This document shows, in pieces, positions 10,844-21,594 of a DNA stretch of 64,000 nucleotides. Source of the stretch: Mycobacterium sp. 050128 (GTDB taxonomy: Bacteria; Actinomycetota; Actinomycetes; Mycobacteriales; Mycobacteriaceae); the NCBI RefSeq assembly GCF_036409155.1, contig NZ_JAZGLW010000001.1, forward strand, positions 434,001-498,000. Direction: 5' to 3'. A program made the translations under genes and the position numbers. The notes under the pieces are model-generated. The model made no database searches. It saw only the letters and a list, made by a program, of their open reading frames with translations, and had not been told where the DNA came from. Numbering within the stretch: position 1 is the first letter of the stretch; every line of letters begins with the position of its first letter.

Positions 10844-12052
10844 TCAAGCAGCGTGTACGTCCGGAGTGCGGACATGCTCGGGGCGGAAGCCGCGGCCGAC
10901 GAAGATTGGCGGAAGCGCTTGCAGCGGGCCCCATCCGACGATCTTCGGAATCCGGATCGGCGACAGGTCACCGCTCAGATTGGGCGCGACTACCCGGTCC
11001 TGCACGAACACCTGAGCTGCCTGGATGATCCGGGTGGGCAGCTCGCGGCGCCGCTGCACCTTGGCCAGGTCGGCGTCGGCCGGCCGGCCTTCGCGCAGCG
11101 GAGCACACAGGATGTTGGCCGCGGCCACCGCGTCGGCCACCGCAAGGTTGATGCCGACCCCACCGGCCGGTGACATGGCATGCGCGGCATCGCCGATGCA
11201 CAGCAGCCCGGTGCGCCACCACGTCTGCAGCCGGTCTACCCGCACGTCGAGCTCGCTGGTGTCATCCCACGAGGTCAGATCGTTGACATGCGCACGCAGC
11301 CGCGGTTGCGCGGTGACGATCTTTTCCTTGAACTCCTCCAGCGATCCACCGCGCGGGCTGGCTCCCTTCGGCATCAGATAGGCGACCTGCCAGTAGTCGC
11401 CGCGGTAGATCATGGCCATCATCAGGCCCTTCCGAGCGACGCCGAACAGTTCCCGGGGATCGCCGGGACGCCACTTCAGCCGGAACCACAGCACGTCCAT
11501 CGGGGAGTGTGCCTGCGCGGTCTGCAGTCCCGCGGCGGCGCGCACCGCGGACTTGCGCCCGTCGGCGGCCACCACCAACTGCGCCCGCACTTCCAGATCC
11601 GGCGTGCGCACGCCAATCACCCGATCGCCGTCAAAGATCAGGTCGGTGACCTCGGCGTTGCGGACCAAGGTGAATTCCGGATAGGCAGAAGCCTTTTCAG
11701 CGAGGAAGTCGAGAAAGTCCCACTGCGGCATCATGGCGATGTAGGGCTGTTTGAAGCCGAGCCGTTTGAGTACCTTGAAGTCGCCTAGCGTGCGAATCGA
11801 GCCACCGGTGTCGAAGGCGAGGCGGTCGATCTTGGTGTGTGGCAGCGTCAAGAACTCGTCGATGAACCCCAGCTCGTCCATGATCCGCAGGGTGCTTGGG
11901 TGCACGGTGTCGCCGCGGAAGTCACGCAGGAAATCGTTGTGCTTTTCCAAGACCACCACCGGGATGCCGGCGCGGGCGAGCAGCAGAGCGTGCACCATGC
12001 CGGCCGGTCCGCCACCGGCGACACATACCTGGGTCTGCAGAACTTTCGTCAT
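10844..12052 (-). CDS. FAD-dependent aromatic-ring monooxygenase-type oxidoreductase
   Basis: A 402-residue PHBH-fold flavoprotein. The dinucleotide-binding motif is VCVAGGGPAGMVHALLLARAGIPVVVLEKH (GGGPAG at residues 13-18), the DG motif is VVAADGRKSAVR, and the second FAD motif is LLCIGDAAHAMSPAGGVGINLAVADA. These are the family's NAD(P)H-dependent hydroxylase hallmarks. ATG start with GAGGAG nine bases upstream. It is the first gene of a probable monooxygenase/MetF-like/methyltransferase operon and is divergent from a TetR-type gene across 77 bp containing an inverted repeat, so it is likely repressed by that regulator. Substrate unknown; phenols or quinones are typical for the family. Confidence 0.9.
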   Translation of the reverse strand: MTKVLQTQVCVAGGGPAGMVHALLLARAGIPVVVLEKHNDFLRDFRGDTVHPSTLRIMDELGFIDEFLTLPHTKIDRLAFDTGGSIRTLGDFKVLKRLGFKQPYIAMMPQWDFLDFLAEKASAYPEFTLVRNAEVTDLIFDGDRVIGVRTPDLEVRAQLVVAADGRKSAVRAAAGLQTAQAHSPMDVLWFRLKWRPGDPRELFGVARKGLMMAMIYRGDYWQVAYLMPKGASPRGGSLEEFKEKIVTAQPRLRAHVNDLTSWDDTSELDVRVDRLQTWWRTGLLCIGDAAHAMSPAGGVGINLAVADAVAAANILCAPLREGRPADADLAKVQRRRELPTRIIQAAQVFVQDRVVAPNLSGDLSPIRIPKIVGWGPLQALPPIFVGRGFRPEHVRTPDVHAA

Positions 12053-12091
12053 GCTTTACGACTCCTCGCGCGTCTGGAATACAATTGCAGC

Positions 12092-12109
12092 ATACGTCAA
12101 GTAATGTAT
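12092..12109. promoter_or_regulatory. Candidate TetR operator between monooxygenase and regulator
   Basis: An imperfect inverted repeat, ATACGT-N6-ATGTAT, lies in the middle of the 77-bp divergent gap. One position in the arms mismatches. Its location between the FAD monooxygenase and TetR starts is where an autoregulatory TetR operator is expected. No experimental support. Confidence 0.5.
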
Positions 12110-12129
12110 CACGGAACCAGGGAGGTGGT

Positions 12130-12954
12130 ATGGCGCGACCGGTGGAAGCACCCGACGTGGTGGCGGCCGCGTTACGCGCCGCGGAAAAGCTGGGCAAGGA
12201 TGTGGCCGACGTCCCGGTCGCGATGATCGCTGCGGAGGCGGGGATATCCCGCAGCACGCTGTTGCGGCGCTTCGACGGATCCCGCGCCGCCCTCAACGAC
12301 GCCGTGCGCGCGGCGGGAGTCGACCCCGGCGGCTTACCTCCCGTTCGCACCCGGGCGGTGGCGGCCGCCGCAGCATTGATCAGCGAATCCGGCCTTGCCG
12401 CAGCAACATTGGAAGCCGTCGCGGCCCGCGCCGATTGCTCGGTTTACAGTCTGCATGCGGTTTTCGGCGGACGCGACGAGTTGATGCGAGCGGTCTTCGA
12501 ACTGCACAGCCCGATCCTGGACATCGAGGCATACCTGGCGCGTCCCGGCGATGACCTGCTCGAGACTGTGCGCGGCTTCTACCGAACGGTGTCGTACGCG
12601 CTGAGCCGCGAACCCCGCGTTGCCCCGGCGATTTTCGCCGAAGCCTTCGCGCGGCCCACCAGTCCGGCCGTGCAATCCCTGGCGGCCTACGGTCCACCTC
12701 GCATGCTCGCCGTTCTCGGTGGCTGGTTGGGACCCGAGATCCGTGCCGGGCGTATCCGCGACCTGCCTCTACCGCTGGTGGCCCAACAACTGTTGGGCCC
12801 CATCATGCTTCACATGCTCACCCGGCCGGTGTTGCCGAATGTCCCCGAGTGGTCGATGCCTGAGGTCGACACGGTCTGCGACGTCTTCGCCGAGAACTTC
12901 GTGCGCGCCGTCGCGCCCAAGCCGGGCGAGGTCAGCGCGGGGGGCCAAGAATGA
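12130..12954 (+). CDS. TetR-type regulator with two apparent HTH modules
   Basis: A 274-residue transcriptional regulator. The ATG at 12130 follows GGAGG at good spacing; the frame is open further upstream but that part overlaps the divergent gene. Residues about 5-60 read as a TetR-type HTH (VPVAMIAAEAGISRSTLLRRFDGSRAALNDAV) and residues about 75-125 as a second one (LAAATLEAVAARADCSVYSLHAVFGGRDELMRAVF), followed by an alpha-helical ligand domain. Most TetR proteins are near 200 residues with a single HTH. Divergent orientation to the monooxygenase operon suggests it controls that operon. Its last 23 bp overlap the convergent cupin gene. Confidence 0.88.
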   Translation: MARPVEAPDVVAAALRAAEKLGKDVADVPVAMIAAEAGISRSTLLRRFDGSRAALNDAVRAAGVDPGGLPPVRTRAVAAAAALISESGLAAATLEAVAARADCSVYSLHAVFGGRDELMRAVFELHSPILDIEAYLARPGDDLLETVRGFYRTVSYALSREPRVAPAIFAEAFARPTSPAVQSLAAYGPPRMLAVLGGWLGPEIRAGRIRDLPLPLVAQQLLGPIMLHMLTRPVLPNVPEWSMPEVDTVCDVFAENFVRAVAPKPGEVSAGGQE

Positions 12955-13399
12955 TCTGTCCGAACTTATCGGCTCCCTCGGCCATCTGTTCAGGCGAGAT
13001 CTCGAAACCCTCGGGCCGCGGAGTAGCTCTATCACGACCGGAGTACCGGAACATACCCTCGATTCCTGCGGGAGTGTTGATCATGAGCAGATCCGCTTTT
13101 TTAGATGTGATGCGGTAGGCGTGCGGAATGTTCTTGGGCAGGAATACAATTCCGCCTTCGGATAGCTCGAACTCCTGGTCGTCCAACCAGAGCAGCGCGG
13201 TCCCCTTGATCAGCAGGAAGACCTCGTCTTCACGCGTGTGCTTGTGATACGGGGGCGCTTCGCCCTCGCTGACATCGAAGCGCCCGACCATCAACTGGCC
13301 ATCTGTGGCATTGCCGTCGAGCAAGATCGCCAACGTGGCACCGTCGAGCCACTCCAATTGCTGCTGCTGTTCCGGTTGCGCCAGGTATGCCATGCTCAT
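12932..13399 (-). CDS. Cupin-domain protein
   Basis: A 155-residue single-domain cupin. Cupin motif 1 is PPYHKHTREDEVFLLIKG (H-x-H...E) and motif 2 is EGGIVFLPKNIPHAYRITS (P...H), giving the expected three-histidine/one-glutamate metal site. Similar to quercetin-dioxygenase-like cupins; the reaction could be dioxygenation or isomerisation, or simple ligand binding. ATG at 13399 is preceded by GGAGAGGG. It ends inside the 3' end of the TetR gene. Proximity to the aromatic monooxygenase cluster makes a role in the same catabolic pathway possible but unproven. Confidence 0.88.
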   Translation of the reverse strand: MSMAYLAQPEQQQQLEWLDGATLAILLDGNATDGQLMVGRFDVSEGEAPPYHKHTREDEVFLLIKGTALLWLDDQEFELSEGGIVFLPKNIPHAYRITSKKADLLMINTPAGIEGMFRYSGRDRATPRPEGFEISPEQMAEGADKFGQIILGPPR

Positions 13400-13612
13400 C
13401 TGTCGTCCCTCTCCGTTATCCGCGAAGCACCGCGTGTTCGCGAGTCACTCCATGGGGCGACGTCGATGTCGGGTATGAGGATTGTGCCCCAGGGACGCAT
13501 AGCTGTGAAGCGCGAGGCGGGAACGCCATTTCAGCCGATGGGAGTCACCGCTAAGTCGAGGCCGAAGACCTGCACAGGCGCCGACTTTCCCTTCAGTTCT
13601 CGTGATCCCCGG

Positions 13613-14353
13613 TCACCGGTGCGCGAATTCAGCGAGCTTGGCGTCGACTGCCGCATGATCGGGTCCCGCGTAGGCTTTCCGCTCGCGTTTGTTGACCCAT
13701 AACAGGAAGGGGCAGCTGGCCGCGGGACCGTCGACCGTTCCCAGTTGTTCGATCCGCTTGCCCGTCTTCGCCTCGCGCAGTTCGATGTTGTACTGCACGG
13801 CGTAGTAGTCGACGCTCACGTGTTCGCCCGTGTCAGTTTTGAAGTCGCAGGTAAGTGACTTCACCTCGGTCTCAGACTTGCGGGTAAGGCAGGCAACAAC
13901 ATTCACTGACCGGAAGTCGTCGGGATTCGCCCGATAATCGGCACGGGAGTCGAGCAACACTTCGCTCCAGTGAGTGTCTGTCATTTCGCGCATCGGGTTC
14001 GGCTCGTCGTCTGGTGCGAACGCGGCGATCTGGTACGGCTTCGCGTAGGTGGCGGCGTTGCTGATCGACCCGCCATCGCATACCGCGCTGAAGTCCGTGA
14101 TGGAGGCGGCCTTCCTGCTTTCGCCGCGCCCGTCGCGGGCAATATCGCGGACCACGAAAAACCCGATGATCGCCGCGGGTACGAGCAGGACGATCGCGGC
14201 GATCGAAAGCACAACTATCAGTGCGCGATTCGTCTTACGCGGCGCGGGCGCCGGCGGGTAGGGCGCCGGCGGATAAGGCGGCGGGTAGGGCGGCGGCCAT
14301 TGCTGCGGGTGGTGCGGTGGTTGCGGCGGCGGCCACTGCTGCGGATAGCTCAC
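13613..14353 (-). CDS. Proline-rich single-pass membrane protein
   Basis: About 246 residues: a Pro/Tyr/Gln-rich cytoplasmic N-terminus (repeats of QQWPPP and PYPP), one membrane segment (ALIVVLSIAAIVLLVPAAIIGFFVV) and an extracytoplasmic domain of about 170 residues with four cysteines (VCDGGS, VACLTR, LTCDFK, ASCPF) likely in two disulfides. I favour the GTG at 14353 (protein beginning SYPQQW, common in mycobacterial Pro-rich membrane proteins) over the ATG-like start five codons earlier at 14368. No named family is recognised with confidence. It precedes the groEL1 terminator and is absent from the same interval in M. tuberculosis. Confidence 0.8.
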   Translation of the reverse strand: MSYPQQWPPPQPPHHPQQWPPPYPPPYPPAPYPPAPAPRKTNRALIVVLSIAAIVLLVPAAIIGFFVVRDIARDGRGESRKAASITDFSAVCDGGSISNAATYAKPYQIAAFAPDDEPNPMREMTDTHWSEVLLDSRADYRANPDDFRSVNVVACLTRKSETEVKSLTCDFKTDTGEHVSVDYYAVQYNIELREAKTGKRIEQLGTVDGPAASCPFLLWVNKRERKAYAGPDHAAVDAKLAEFAHR

Positions 14354-14413
14354 CCTCGTGCCCCCCACGTCATGGTGCGGTCAGCCTAGCAATCGACGCG
14401 CAGACGCCTAAGA

Positions 14414-14449
14414 CGAAGCACCCCCGGCCAAACGACCGGGGGTGCTTCG
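14414..14449. terminator. Strong hairpin downstream of groEL1
   Basis: A perfect inverted repeat with 14-bp arms (left 14414-14427, right 14436-14449) and an 8-base loop, starting 11 bases after the groEL1 stop. It is probably an intrinsic-like terminator, bidirectional with the Pro-rich membrane gene start region. No long T tract follows, as usual in mycobacteria. Confidence 0.75.
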
Positions 14450-14460
14450 CACAAACTCAC

Positions 14461-16092
<1,632 letters not shown>

Positions 16093-16103
16093 TTAAACGC
16101 ATG

Positions 16104-16150
16104 CCGCCCCGGAAATCACCCGTGCTCGCGCACAGGGATCGCCGGGGCGG
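16104..16150. repeat. Hairpin between groES and groEL1
   Basis: Nine-base inverted arms (16104-16112 and 16142-16150, CCGCCCCGG/CCGGGGCGG) with a 29-base loop in the intercistronic space. It could tune the relative groES/groEL1 transcript or mark an RNA processing site. Function unproven. Confidence 0.5.
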
Positions 16151-16161
16151 AACACGGTTCG

Positions 16162-16464
16162 TTACTTGGATACGACAGCCAGCACGTCGCGTGCCGACAG
16201 AATCAGGTATTCCTCGCCGCCGTACTTGATCTCGGTGCCGCCGTACTTGCTGTAGATGACGGTGTCACCCTCCGACACGTCAAGCGGGATCCGCTTGTCG
16301 CCGTCCTCGTCCCACCGGCCGGGGCCGACTGCGACGACGGTGCCTTCTTGCGGCTTCTCCTTGGCGGTGTCAGGAATGACCAGACCGGACGCGGTCGTGG
16401 TCTCGGCCTCGTTGGCCTGCACGAGGATCTTGTCCTCGAGTGGCTTGATCTTCACCTTCGCCAC
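16162..16464 (-). CDS. groES: 10-kDa co-chaperonin GroES
   Basis: A 100-residue co-chaperonin that caps the GroEL ring. It has the mobile loop ([24 protein letters not shown]) and the conserved [15 protein letters not shown] segment, and ends [12 protein letters not shown]. Identical in length to Rv3418c. First gene of the groES-groEL1 operon; its promoter region contains the CIRCE element about 170 bp upstream, so heat-shock repression by HrcA is expected. Confidence 0.98.
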   Translation of the reverse strand: MAKVKIKPLEDKILVQANEAETTTASGLVIPDTAKEKPQEGTVVAVGPGRWDEDGDKRIPLDVSEGDTVIYSKYGGTEIKYGGEEYLILSARDVLAVVSK

Positions 16465-16633
16465 GATTGGAGCCCTCCACTATTTGGATCGGGTCCGGGA
16501 CGCTCGCCCGGACTGGAGTTGGCGGTCGGCCCAGGGCTTGCCCGAACCGGCCAGTAACCAGATGTTTCGGCATTCGGCCGTGCCCTTGGGTCGTCGTCGC
16601 GGGTGCCGACACAGGGGATCGTCCGATTGCCAC

Positions 16634-16665
16634 CTAGCACTCTATACATGAGAGTGCTAGCACTC
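16634..16665. promoter_or_regulatory. CIRCE (HrcA operator) upstream of groES
   Basis: CTAGCACTC-N9-GAGTGCTAG, a perfect inverted repeat at 16634-16660 matching the CIRCE consensus TTAGCACTC-N9-GAGTGCTAA except at the end bases. The right arm continues into CACTC, so 16652-16665 reads GAGTGCTAGCACTC, itself a perfect 14-bp palindrome. HrcA repression of the groES-groEL1 operon is established in mycobacteria. Confidence 0.93.
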
Positions 16666-16705
16666 AAGGCCACCCCGCTGCTTCCTACGGAATTACGCTC
16701 TGAGC

Positions 16706-17731
16706 TCAGCCCACCTGGCCTTTTACCACCGGCAGCCCCGGGTCGCTGGGTACGTCCAGCGGTGACGGAGCCGCACCCGCACCCACCAGGTGAGCAGCGA
16801 ACGACGCGATCATCGCGCCGTTGTCGGTGCACAGCCGTGGCCTGGGGATACGCAGCGCCAGGCCCGCCTCGGCGCAGCGCGCGGTGGCCAGCTCCCGCAG
16901 CCGCGAGTTGGCGGCCACTCCCCCGGCGATCAGCAGCGTCTGCACGCCGAGCCCGGCGGCCGCGCGCACTGCCTTCATGGTCAGCACGTCGGCGACGGCT
17001 TCCTGGAATCCGGCGGCGATGTCGGCCTGAACCGCATCGGGGTTGCTTTCCACGTACCGCGCGACCGCGGTCTTGAGGCCGGAGAAGCTGAACGTGTGCG
17101 GGTCGTCTCGCGGGCCGGTCATGCCGCGCGGGAACGTGATGGCGTCGCGGTCGCCGGTGCGGGCCAGCTCGTCGAGGACCCGGCCGCCCGGATAGCCCAG
17201 ACCCAGCAGGCGGGCCACCTTGTCGTAGGCCTCGCCCGCGGCGTCGTCGACGGTGCTGCCGAGTTCGCGGATCGGCTCGCCGAGCGACCGCACGTGCAGC
17301 AGATGCGTATGCCCGCCGGACACCAGCAATGCCACACACTCGGGCAGCGGCCCGTGCTCGTATACATCGGCGGCCAGGTGCCCGCCCAGGTGGTTCACCG
17401 CGTAGAACGGCACGCCCCACGCGGCCGAATACGCTTTGGCCGCAGCCACTCCCACCAGCAAGGCGCCGGCCAGCCCGGGTCCGATGGTCGCGGCGACGAC
17501 GTCCGGCTTGTCCAGTTCGGCGGCGTCCAGCGCGCGACGCATGGCCGGTCCGAGCGCCTCCAGGTGGGCGCGGGAGGCGATTTCGGGGACCACACCGCCG
17601 AACCGGACGTGCTCGTCGACGCTGGAGGCCACCTCGTCGGCCAGCAGTGTGACCGTGCCGTCGGCGTCGAGCCGGGCGATGCCGACTCCTGTTTCGTCAC
17701 AAGAGGTTTCGATGGCCAGGACGGTGGTCAT
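16706..17731 (-). CDS. tsaD: tRNA N6-adenosine threonylcarbamoyltransferase TsaD
   Basis: Transfers the threonylcarbamoyl group to A37 of ANN-decoding tRNAs, forming t6A. The 341-residue ASKHA protein begins [18 protein letters not shown] (phosphate-1 motif) and has the metal-binding histidines in [12 protein letters not shown], plus LVSGGHT and the adenosine motif [11 protein letters not shown]. It corresponds to Rv3419c (gcp). Start overlaps the rimI stop as ATGA. It works with TsaB and TsaE, encoded upstream in the same operon, and with TsaC elsewhere. Confidence 0.97.
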   Translation of the reverse strand: MTTVLAIETSCDETGVGIARLDADGTVTLLADEVASSVDEHVRFGGVVPEIASRAHLEALGPAMRRALDAAELDKPDVVAATIGPGLAGALLVGVAAAKAYSAAWGVPFYAVNHLGGHLAADVYEHGPLPECVALLVSGGHTHLLHVRSLGEPIRELGSTVDDAAGEAYDKVARLLGLGYPGGRVLDELARTGDRDAITFPRGMTGPRDDPHTFSFSGLKTAVARYVESNPDAVQADIAAGFQEAVADVLTMKAVRAAAGLGVQTLLIAGGVAANSRLRELATARCAEAGLALRIPRPRLCTDNGAMIASFAAHLVGAGAAPSPLDVPSDPGLPVVKGQVG

Positions 17732-18195
17732 AGTGCTTCCCGCCGCATCGTGTACGCGTCCGCGCCGCTGACTCGGTAGTAGCGCTTTCGCAGGCCGATC
17801 TGCACGAAACCCACGCTACGGTACAGCGCGATGGCCGCCTCGTTGTCGGTGCGGACCTCCAGGTAGACGACGCCACCGTCGGCGAACTCCAGCAACTCCC
17901 CAAGCAGCCGGCGGCCGATGCCCTGGCCCTGGTATTGCGGGTCGACGCCGATCGTGTGGACCTCGTATTCGAACGGCGGGGTGCGGCCCAACCTGGAGAT
18001 GCCGGCGTAGCCGACGAGGATGCCGGCGGTACGCGCACCCACGTAATGGTTGTGGGCACTGGCTAATTCGCGGTGGAACGCGGCCGCGGGCCAGGGGTCG
18101 TCGCCGTCGAAGAGCTGGGCTTCCAGTTGCGCACACCGCTGCGCGTCGGCGCGGGTCAGCGCGCCGATCGTCACGGGTTCACTGCAGGCGGTCAT
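17728..18195 (-). CDS. rimI: Ribosomal-protein-alanine N-acetyltransferase RimI
   Basis: A 155-residue GNAT acetyltransferase. Motif A is [26 protein letters not shown] with the acetyl-CoA loop QGQGIG, and the C-terminal [18 protein letters not shown] is typical of RimI. It acetylates protein N-termini such as ribosomal S18 in other bacteria; substrates in mycobacteria appear broader. The frame is open to 19029, but that is a GC artefact over tsaB/tsaE; the ATG at 18195 overlaps the tsaB stop by four bases. Sits between tsaB and tsaD as in Rv3420c. Confidence 0.95.
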   Translation of the reverse strand: MTACSEPVTIGALTRADAQRCAQLEAQLFDGDDPWPAAAFHRELASAHNHYVGARTAGILVGYAGISRLGRTPPFEYEVHTIGVDPQYQGQGIGRRLLGELLEFADGGVVYLEVRTDNEAAIALYRSVGFVQIGLRKRYYRVSGADAYTMRREAL

Positions 18196-18821
18196 CCCCG
18201 GACCGACTGGGGCTTGGCGTCGGGCCGGCGCAGATACAACGCCACCAGCGGCAATGGCGGCTGCGACCAGTCGGGAACCGCGGCGACCAGGCCGGCCGGA
18301 GTCGGATGGACGGGTTCGCAGACCGCAAGACCGAACAGCGCAGCGTGCGCGGGCGAGCCGGCGACCGCTGTCGCCGGTCCGGGGTCGACGTCGCCGGGCG
18401 CGTTGACCGCCGGGCCGGCCGTGCGGAACCCGTCGTTGTATCGGGCCCAGTAGACCTCGCGCCGCCGAGCATCGGTGACCACCAGGGTGTCGCCCGTGGT
18501 CAGCGCGCCGATGGCGTCCAAGCTGCAGACCCCCCGCACGGGGATATCCAGCGCATGGCCGTAGGCGGCGGCCGAAGCCATCCCGGCGCGCAGACCGGTG
18601 AAGGGGCCCGGGCCGCAGCCGACCACGACGGCGTCCAGGTCGGTCATCGCCAGCCCGGCTTCGGCCAGCGCGGCAAGGACATTCGGGGTAAGCCGTTCGG
18701 CGTGGGCGCGCGCGTCGACGGTGACCTGCTGGGCCAGCACCGTGCACTCGGCGCCGTCGCGGCGGACGACGCCGGCCGTCACCGCGGGGGTGGCGGTGTC
18801 CAGGGTCAAGATCAGGCTCAC
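18192..18821 (-). CDS. tsaB: TsaB, t6A-synthesis scaffold protein
   Basis: A 209-residue inactive ASKHA-fold paralogue of TsaD that forms the TsaB-TsaD heterodimer required for t6A formation. It begins with LILTLDTATPAVTAGVV and contains VVVGCGPGPFTGLRAGMASAAAYG, the family signature. The GTG at 18821 overlaps the tsaE stop as GTGA. Ortholog of Rv3421c. All four genes tsaE-tsaB-rimI-tsaD overlap by four bases, so their translation is coupled. Confidence 0.95.
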   Translation of the reverse strand: MSLILTLDTATPAVTAGVVRRDGAECTVLAQQVTVDARAHAERLTPNVLAALAEAGLAMTDLDAVVVGCGPGPFTGLRAGMASAAAYGHALDIPVRGVCSLDAIGALTTGDTLVVTDARRREVYWARYNDGFRTAGPAVNAPGDVDPGPATAVAGSPAHAALFGLAVCEPVHPTPAGLVAAVPDWSQPPLPLVALYLRRPDAKPQSVRG

Positions 18822-19291
18822 GGCCGGCCCCACTCCCACGTCGCGATCCGCACGTCGGATCCGCTGACCCGCTCCAGCCGGATGTCGAGATGCCGTTCGG
18901 AGAGGCGTTCGGCCAGGCCCTCGCCCCACTCCACCACGACGACCGCGTCCTCGAGATCGCTGTCGAGGTCCAGTGAATCGAGTTCCCCGAGCAGGTCCGC
19001 GCCCTGGTGGTCCAGCAGCCGGTAGACATCGACGTGAATCATCGTCGGCGCGCCGGCCCGCCGCGGCGGGTGCACGCGGGCCAACACGTACGTCGGCGAG
19101 GTGACCGGGCCGTCGACGTCCATCGCCTCCGCAATTCCCTTGGCCATCACGGTCTTTCCCGCGCCGAGCGGGCCGGACAGCACCACGACATCACCGGCGC
19201 GCAGCTGCTGTCCCAACCGCGACCCGAGCGCAATCGTGTCCTCGACGCGCTCGCAGGTCGCCGTGCCTGAACCGGATCTCAGCTCAGCCAC
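18818..19291 (-). CDS. tsaE: TsaE, t6A-complex ATPase
   Basis: A 157-residue P-loop ATPase that resets the TsaB-TsaD complex during t6A synthesis. The Walker A motif GPLGAGKT is at residues 40-47, the switch region is DGPVTSPTYVLAR, the conserved HVDVYRL follows, and VVVVEWGEG forms the Walker B-like strand. GTG start overlapping the preceding hydrolase stop by eight bases (GTGGCTGA). Ortholog of Rv3422c. Confidence 0.95.
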   Translation of the reverse strand: MAELRSGSGTATCERVEDTIALGSRLGQQLRAGDVVVLSGPLGAGKTVMAKGIAEAMDVDGPVTSPTYVLARVHPPRRAGAPTMIHVDVYRLLDHQGADLLGELDSLDLDSDLEDAVVVVEWGEGLAERLSERHLDIRLERVSGSDVRIATWEWGRP

Positions 19292-20399
19292 GGCGCCGCA
19301 ACCGCTGCCGAGTTCGCCGGTACCACAGGGTCATTCTGCCCGGAATGGCCCGATTGACCAGCCGGACCAATCCGTCGTTGATGGCCTCGGGCTTGTCCAA
19401 CAGGGCCAGGTGACTGGCCCCGTTGACGATGACCAGCTCCGAGCGCGGCAGCGAGGCCGCCATCTTCCGCGAGTACTCGTCCGGCGTGATCAGATCGTGG
19501 TCGCCGCAAGCGATCAGGGTCGGGATCCGCAACAACGTCCACAGGCCGGCGGTTTCGTCGTGGGTTTCCAGCGCGTGCAGGAACCCCACCATCGTGGGGA
19601 TCGGGGTGCCGTTCATCATCCGCTGGGAGAATGCGTCCAGACTGCGGCTGACATGCAGATCGCTGTAGGACGCGGCCCGCAAAATCGGGCCTATCAGCGA
19701 GCGCGACACATTGCGGCCGCGATGCATCAGCTTCGGCGCCGACCGTGCGGTGAACCGCAGTGCCTCCACCGCAGGGTTTTTCAGGATCTCACCCAGCGGC
19801 GAGCGGGTAACCCCTTCGGCGGCAGAGGAAATCAGCGCCGCACCGACGATGCGGCTACCGTAGAGGTTCGGGTATTGGCGGGCATGCGACAACACCGTCA
19901 TGCCGCCCATCGAATGGCCGACCAACACGATCACCCCACGCGGCGCCACCTCGGTCAGGACGCTTTGCAGGTCCTGCCCCAGCTGGGTCAGCGTGTAGGT
20001 CTCGGGTGAGGCCGCGCCCGAGCGCCCATGCCCGCGCTGGTCGTAGAAGACCATGCGCACCCGCGGACCCCACTTCTCGGCGAGTCGCTTCCGCTGAAAG
20101 TAGAAGGCACCCATGCGCAGACAGAAGCCGTGCACGAAGACCATCGTCAGCGGAGCGTCCAGTGGGCCGACTTCGCGCACCGCCAAAGGCACGCCGTCGG
20201 GTGTGGTCACCACATAGCTGCGGTCGCTGTTGAGGCGTTCGAAATCCTCGTCGGCATACGGGTCCTCGGTGCGCGTGACGCGTTGCGTCATCGACCGGCG
20301 AACCGAAGCACCGACGATGGTGGCGACCGCAGTCAGCCCCGCCCCTCCCGCAAGCCAAGCCCCTCCCCTCAGGCGCCTGCGAGTTTGCTCATCGTCCAA
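19284..20399 (-). CDS. Alpha/beta-hydrolase, membrane-anchored
   Basis: About 371 residues with a short N-terminal hydrophobic anchor ([22 protein letters not shown]) and a complete alpha/beta-hydrolase fold: oxyanion strand [11 protein letters not shown], nucleophile elbow GHSMGG, acid [10 protein letters not shown] and histidine [11 protein letters not shown]. Substrate unknown (ester, lipid or epoxide). The TTG at 20399, with GAGG about nine bases upstream, overlaps the alr stop by 11 bases. It lies between alr and tsaE, where the M. tuberculosis order has no such gene to my knowledge but other mycobacteria do. Probably co-transcribed with alr and the t6A genes. Confidence 0.87.
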   Translation of the reverse strand: MDDEQTRRRLRGGAWLAGGAGLTAVATIVGASVRRSMTQRVTRTEDPYADEDFERLNSDRSYVVTTPDGVPLAVREVGPLDAPLTMVFVHGFCLRMGAFYFQRKRLAEKWGPRVRMVFYDQRGHGRSGAASPETYTLTQLGQDLQSVLTEVAPRGVIVLVGHSMGGMTVLSHARQYPNLYGSRIVGAALISSAAEGVTRSPLGEILKNPAVEALRFTARSAPKLMHRGRNVSRSLIGPILRAASYSDLHVSRSLDAFSQRMMNGTPIPTMVGFLHALETHDETAGLWTLLRIPTLIACGDHDLITPDEYSRKMAASLPRSELVIVNGASHLALLDKPEAINDGLVRLVNRAIPGRMTLWYRRTRQRLRRRG

Positions 20400-21564
20400 C
20401 GGTTTCGGCCTCGCGATAGGTCCTGGCGATGCGGCCCCGCGGACTGGTGACCACTTCGTAGTGGATGGTGCCAAGCAGATCGGCCCAATCCTGGGCGGTG
20501 GGTTCACCGTTGGCGCCGGGGCCGAACAGAATCGCCTCGTCACCTTCTGCCACGTCGACCGGTCCAGGACCGAGGTCGACGAGGAATTGGTCCATGCAGA
20601 TCCGCCCGACGCCGGGGCGTCGCCGGCCATTGATCAGCACGTCGAGTCGCCCGCCCAGCGCCCGGAAGACACCGTCGGCGTAGCCGACCGGCATCAGCGC
20701 CACGGTCGTGTCGTGCGGCGCAATCCAGGTGTGGGCGTATGACACACCCTCGCCCGCACGGACCGACTTCACCAGTGCAACAGCGCATTTCACCGTCATG
20801 GCAGGAATCAGTCCCATGTCGCCGAGCTCGGGAACGGGACTCAGGCCGTACACCGCGATCCCGGGCCGCACCATATCGAAGGCCAGGTCGGGGCGAGACA
20901 TCGTGGCCGAGGAGTTCGACAGGTGGGCAACCTCGAACCGCACGCCCTGATCGCGCGCGAACGCCAACATCTCGCGGAATCGTTGCGCCTGAACGTCATT
21001 GATGGGGTTGTCCGGCTGATCGGCGAACACCAGGTGCGACATCAGTCCCCGCAGGCAGAGTGCGCCGGCCGCGACGCCGGAGCCCAATGCCTGCAGCATC
21101 GCCGGGTATTCCGCGGCGGGCACGCCATTGCGGTTCAGCCCGGTGTCGACCTTGATGGTCACCGTCGCGGTGCGCCCCGTCCGGTCCGCCGCGTCGAGCA
21201 CCTGGTCGAGCTGGCGCACCGACGACACGGCGATCTCGACGTCGGCGAGCAGCGCGGGACCGAAGTCGATGCCGGGCGGATGCAGCCAGGCAACCACCGG
21301 CGCGCAGATTCCGTCGGCCCGCAGCGCCAGGGCCTCGGCGACCGTGGCCACACCCAGTTCGGCGGCCCCGGCGGCGAGCACGGCCCGGGCGACCCGGATG
21401 GCGCCGTGGCCGTAGCCGTCGGCCTTCACGACGGCCATCACCCGGGCGGAACCGGCATGCTCACGCAGCACGCGCACGTTGTGTTCGATGGCACCGAGGT
21501 CCACCACGGCCTCAGCGAGGACGCCGGGGGTCAGGGATATCGGGGTAACGGCCACGGCCGCCAT
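20389..21564 (-). CDS. alr: Alanine racemase
   Basis: PLP enzyme that makes D-alanine for peptidoglycan. The 391-residue protein carries the PLP lysine in [11 protein letters not shown] (K47) and the catalytic tyrosine in EGVSYAHTW, plus [27 protein letters not shown] for PLP contact. The ATG at 21564 matches the start of homology with Rv3423c; an upstream in-frame start at 21654 reaches into the hairpin region and is unlikely. In M. tuberculosis a block of PPE and IS genes lies between alr and gadB; here only about 93 bp with a hairpin separate them. Confidence 0.96.
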   Translation of the reverse strand: MAAVAVTPISLTPGVLAEAVVDLGAIEHNVRVLREHAGSARVMAVVKADGYGHGAIRVARAVLAAGAAELGVATVAEALALRADGICAPVVAWLHPPGIDFGPALLADVEIAVSSVRQLDQVLDAADRTGRTATVTIKVDTGLNRNGVPAAEYPAMLQALGSGVAAGALCLRGLMSHLVFADQPDNPINDVQAQRFREMLAFARDQGVRFEVAHLSNSSATMSRPDLAFDMVRPGIAVYGLSPVPELGDMGLIPAMTVKCAVALVKSVRAGEGVSYAHTWIAPHDTTVALMPVGYADGVFRALGGRLDVLINGRRRPGVGRICMDQFLVDLGPGPVDVAEGDEAILFGPGANGEPTAQDWADLLGTIHYEVVTSPRGRIARTYREAETVGR

Positions 21565-21594
21565 TGTCCCAGAAGTGCGCCAAGCGCCGTCGAG

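Noticed and set aside
16104..16150. Riboswitch between groES and groEL1
   Set aside because: Only a simple hairpin is seen; no recognised aptamer elements.
17728..19029. 433-residue version of rimI
   Set aside because: The extra N-terminus is Arg/Pro-rich and overlaps tsaB and tsaE in another frame. The ATG at 18195 gives the normal RimI length.
19284..20630. 448-residue version of the alpha/beta-hydrolase
   Set aside because: The extension overlaps alr in another frame. The TTG at 20399 fits the membrane anchor and operon spacing.
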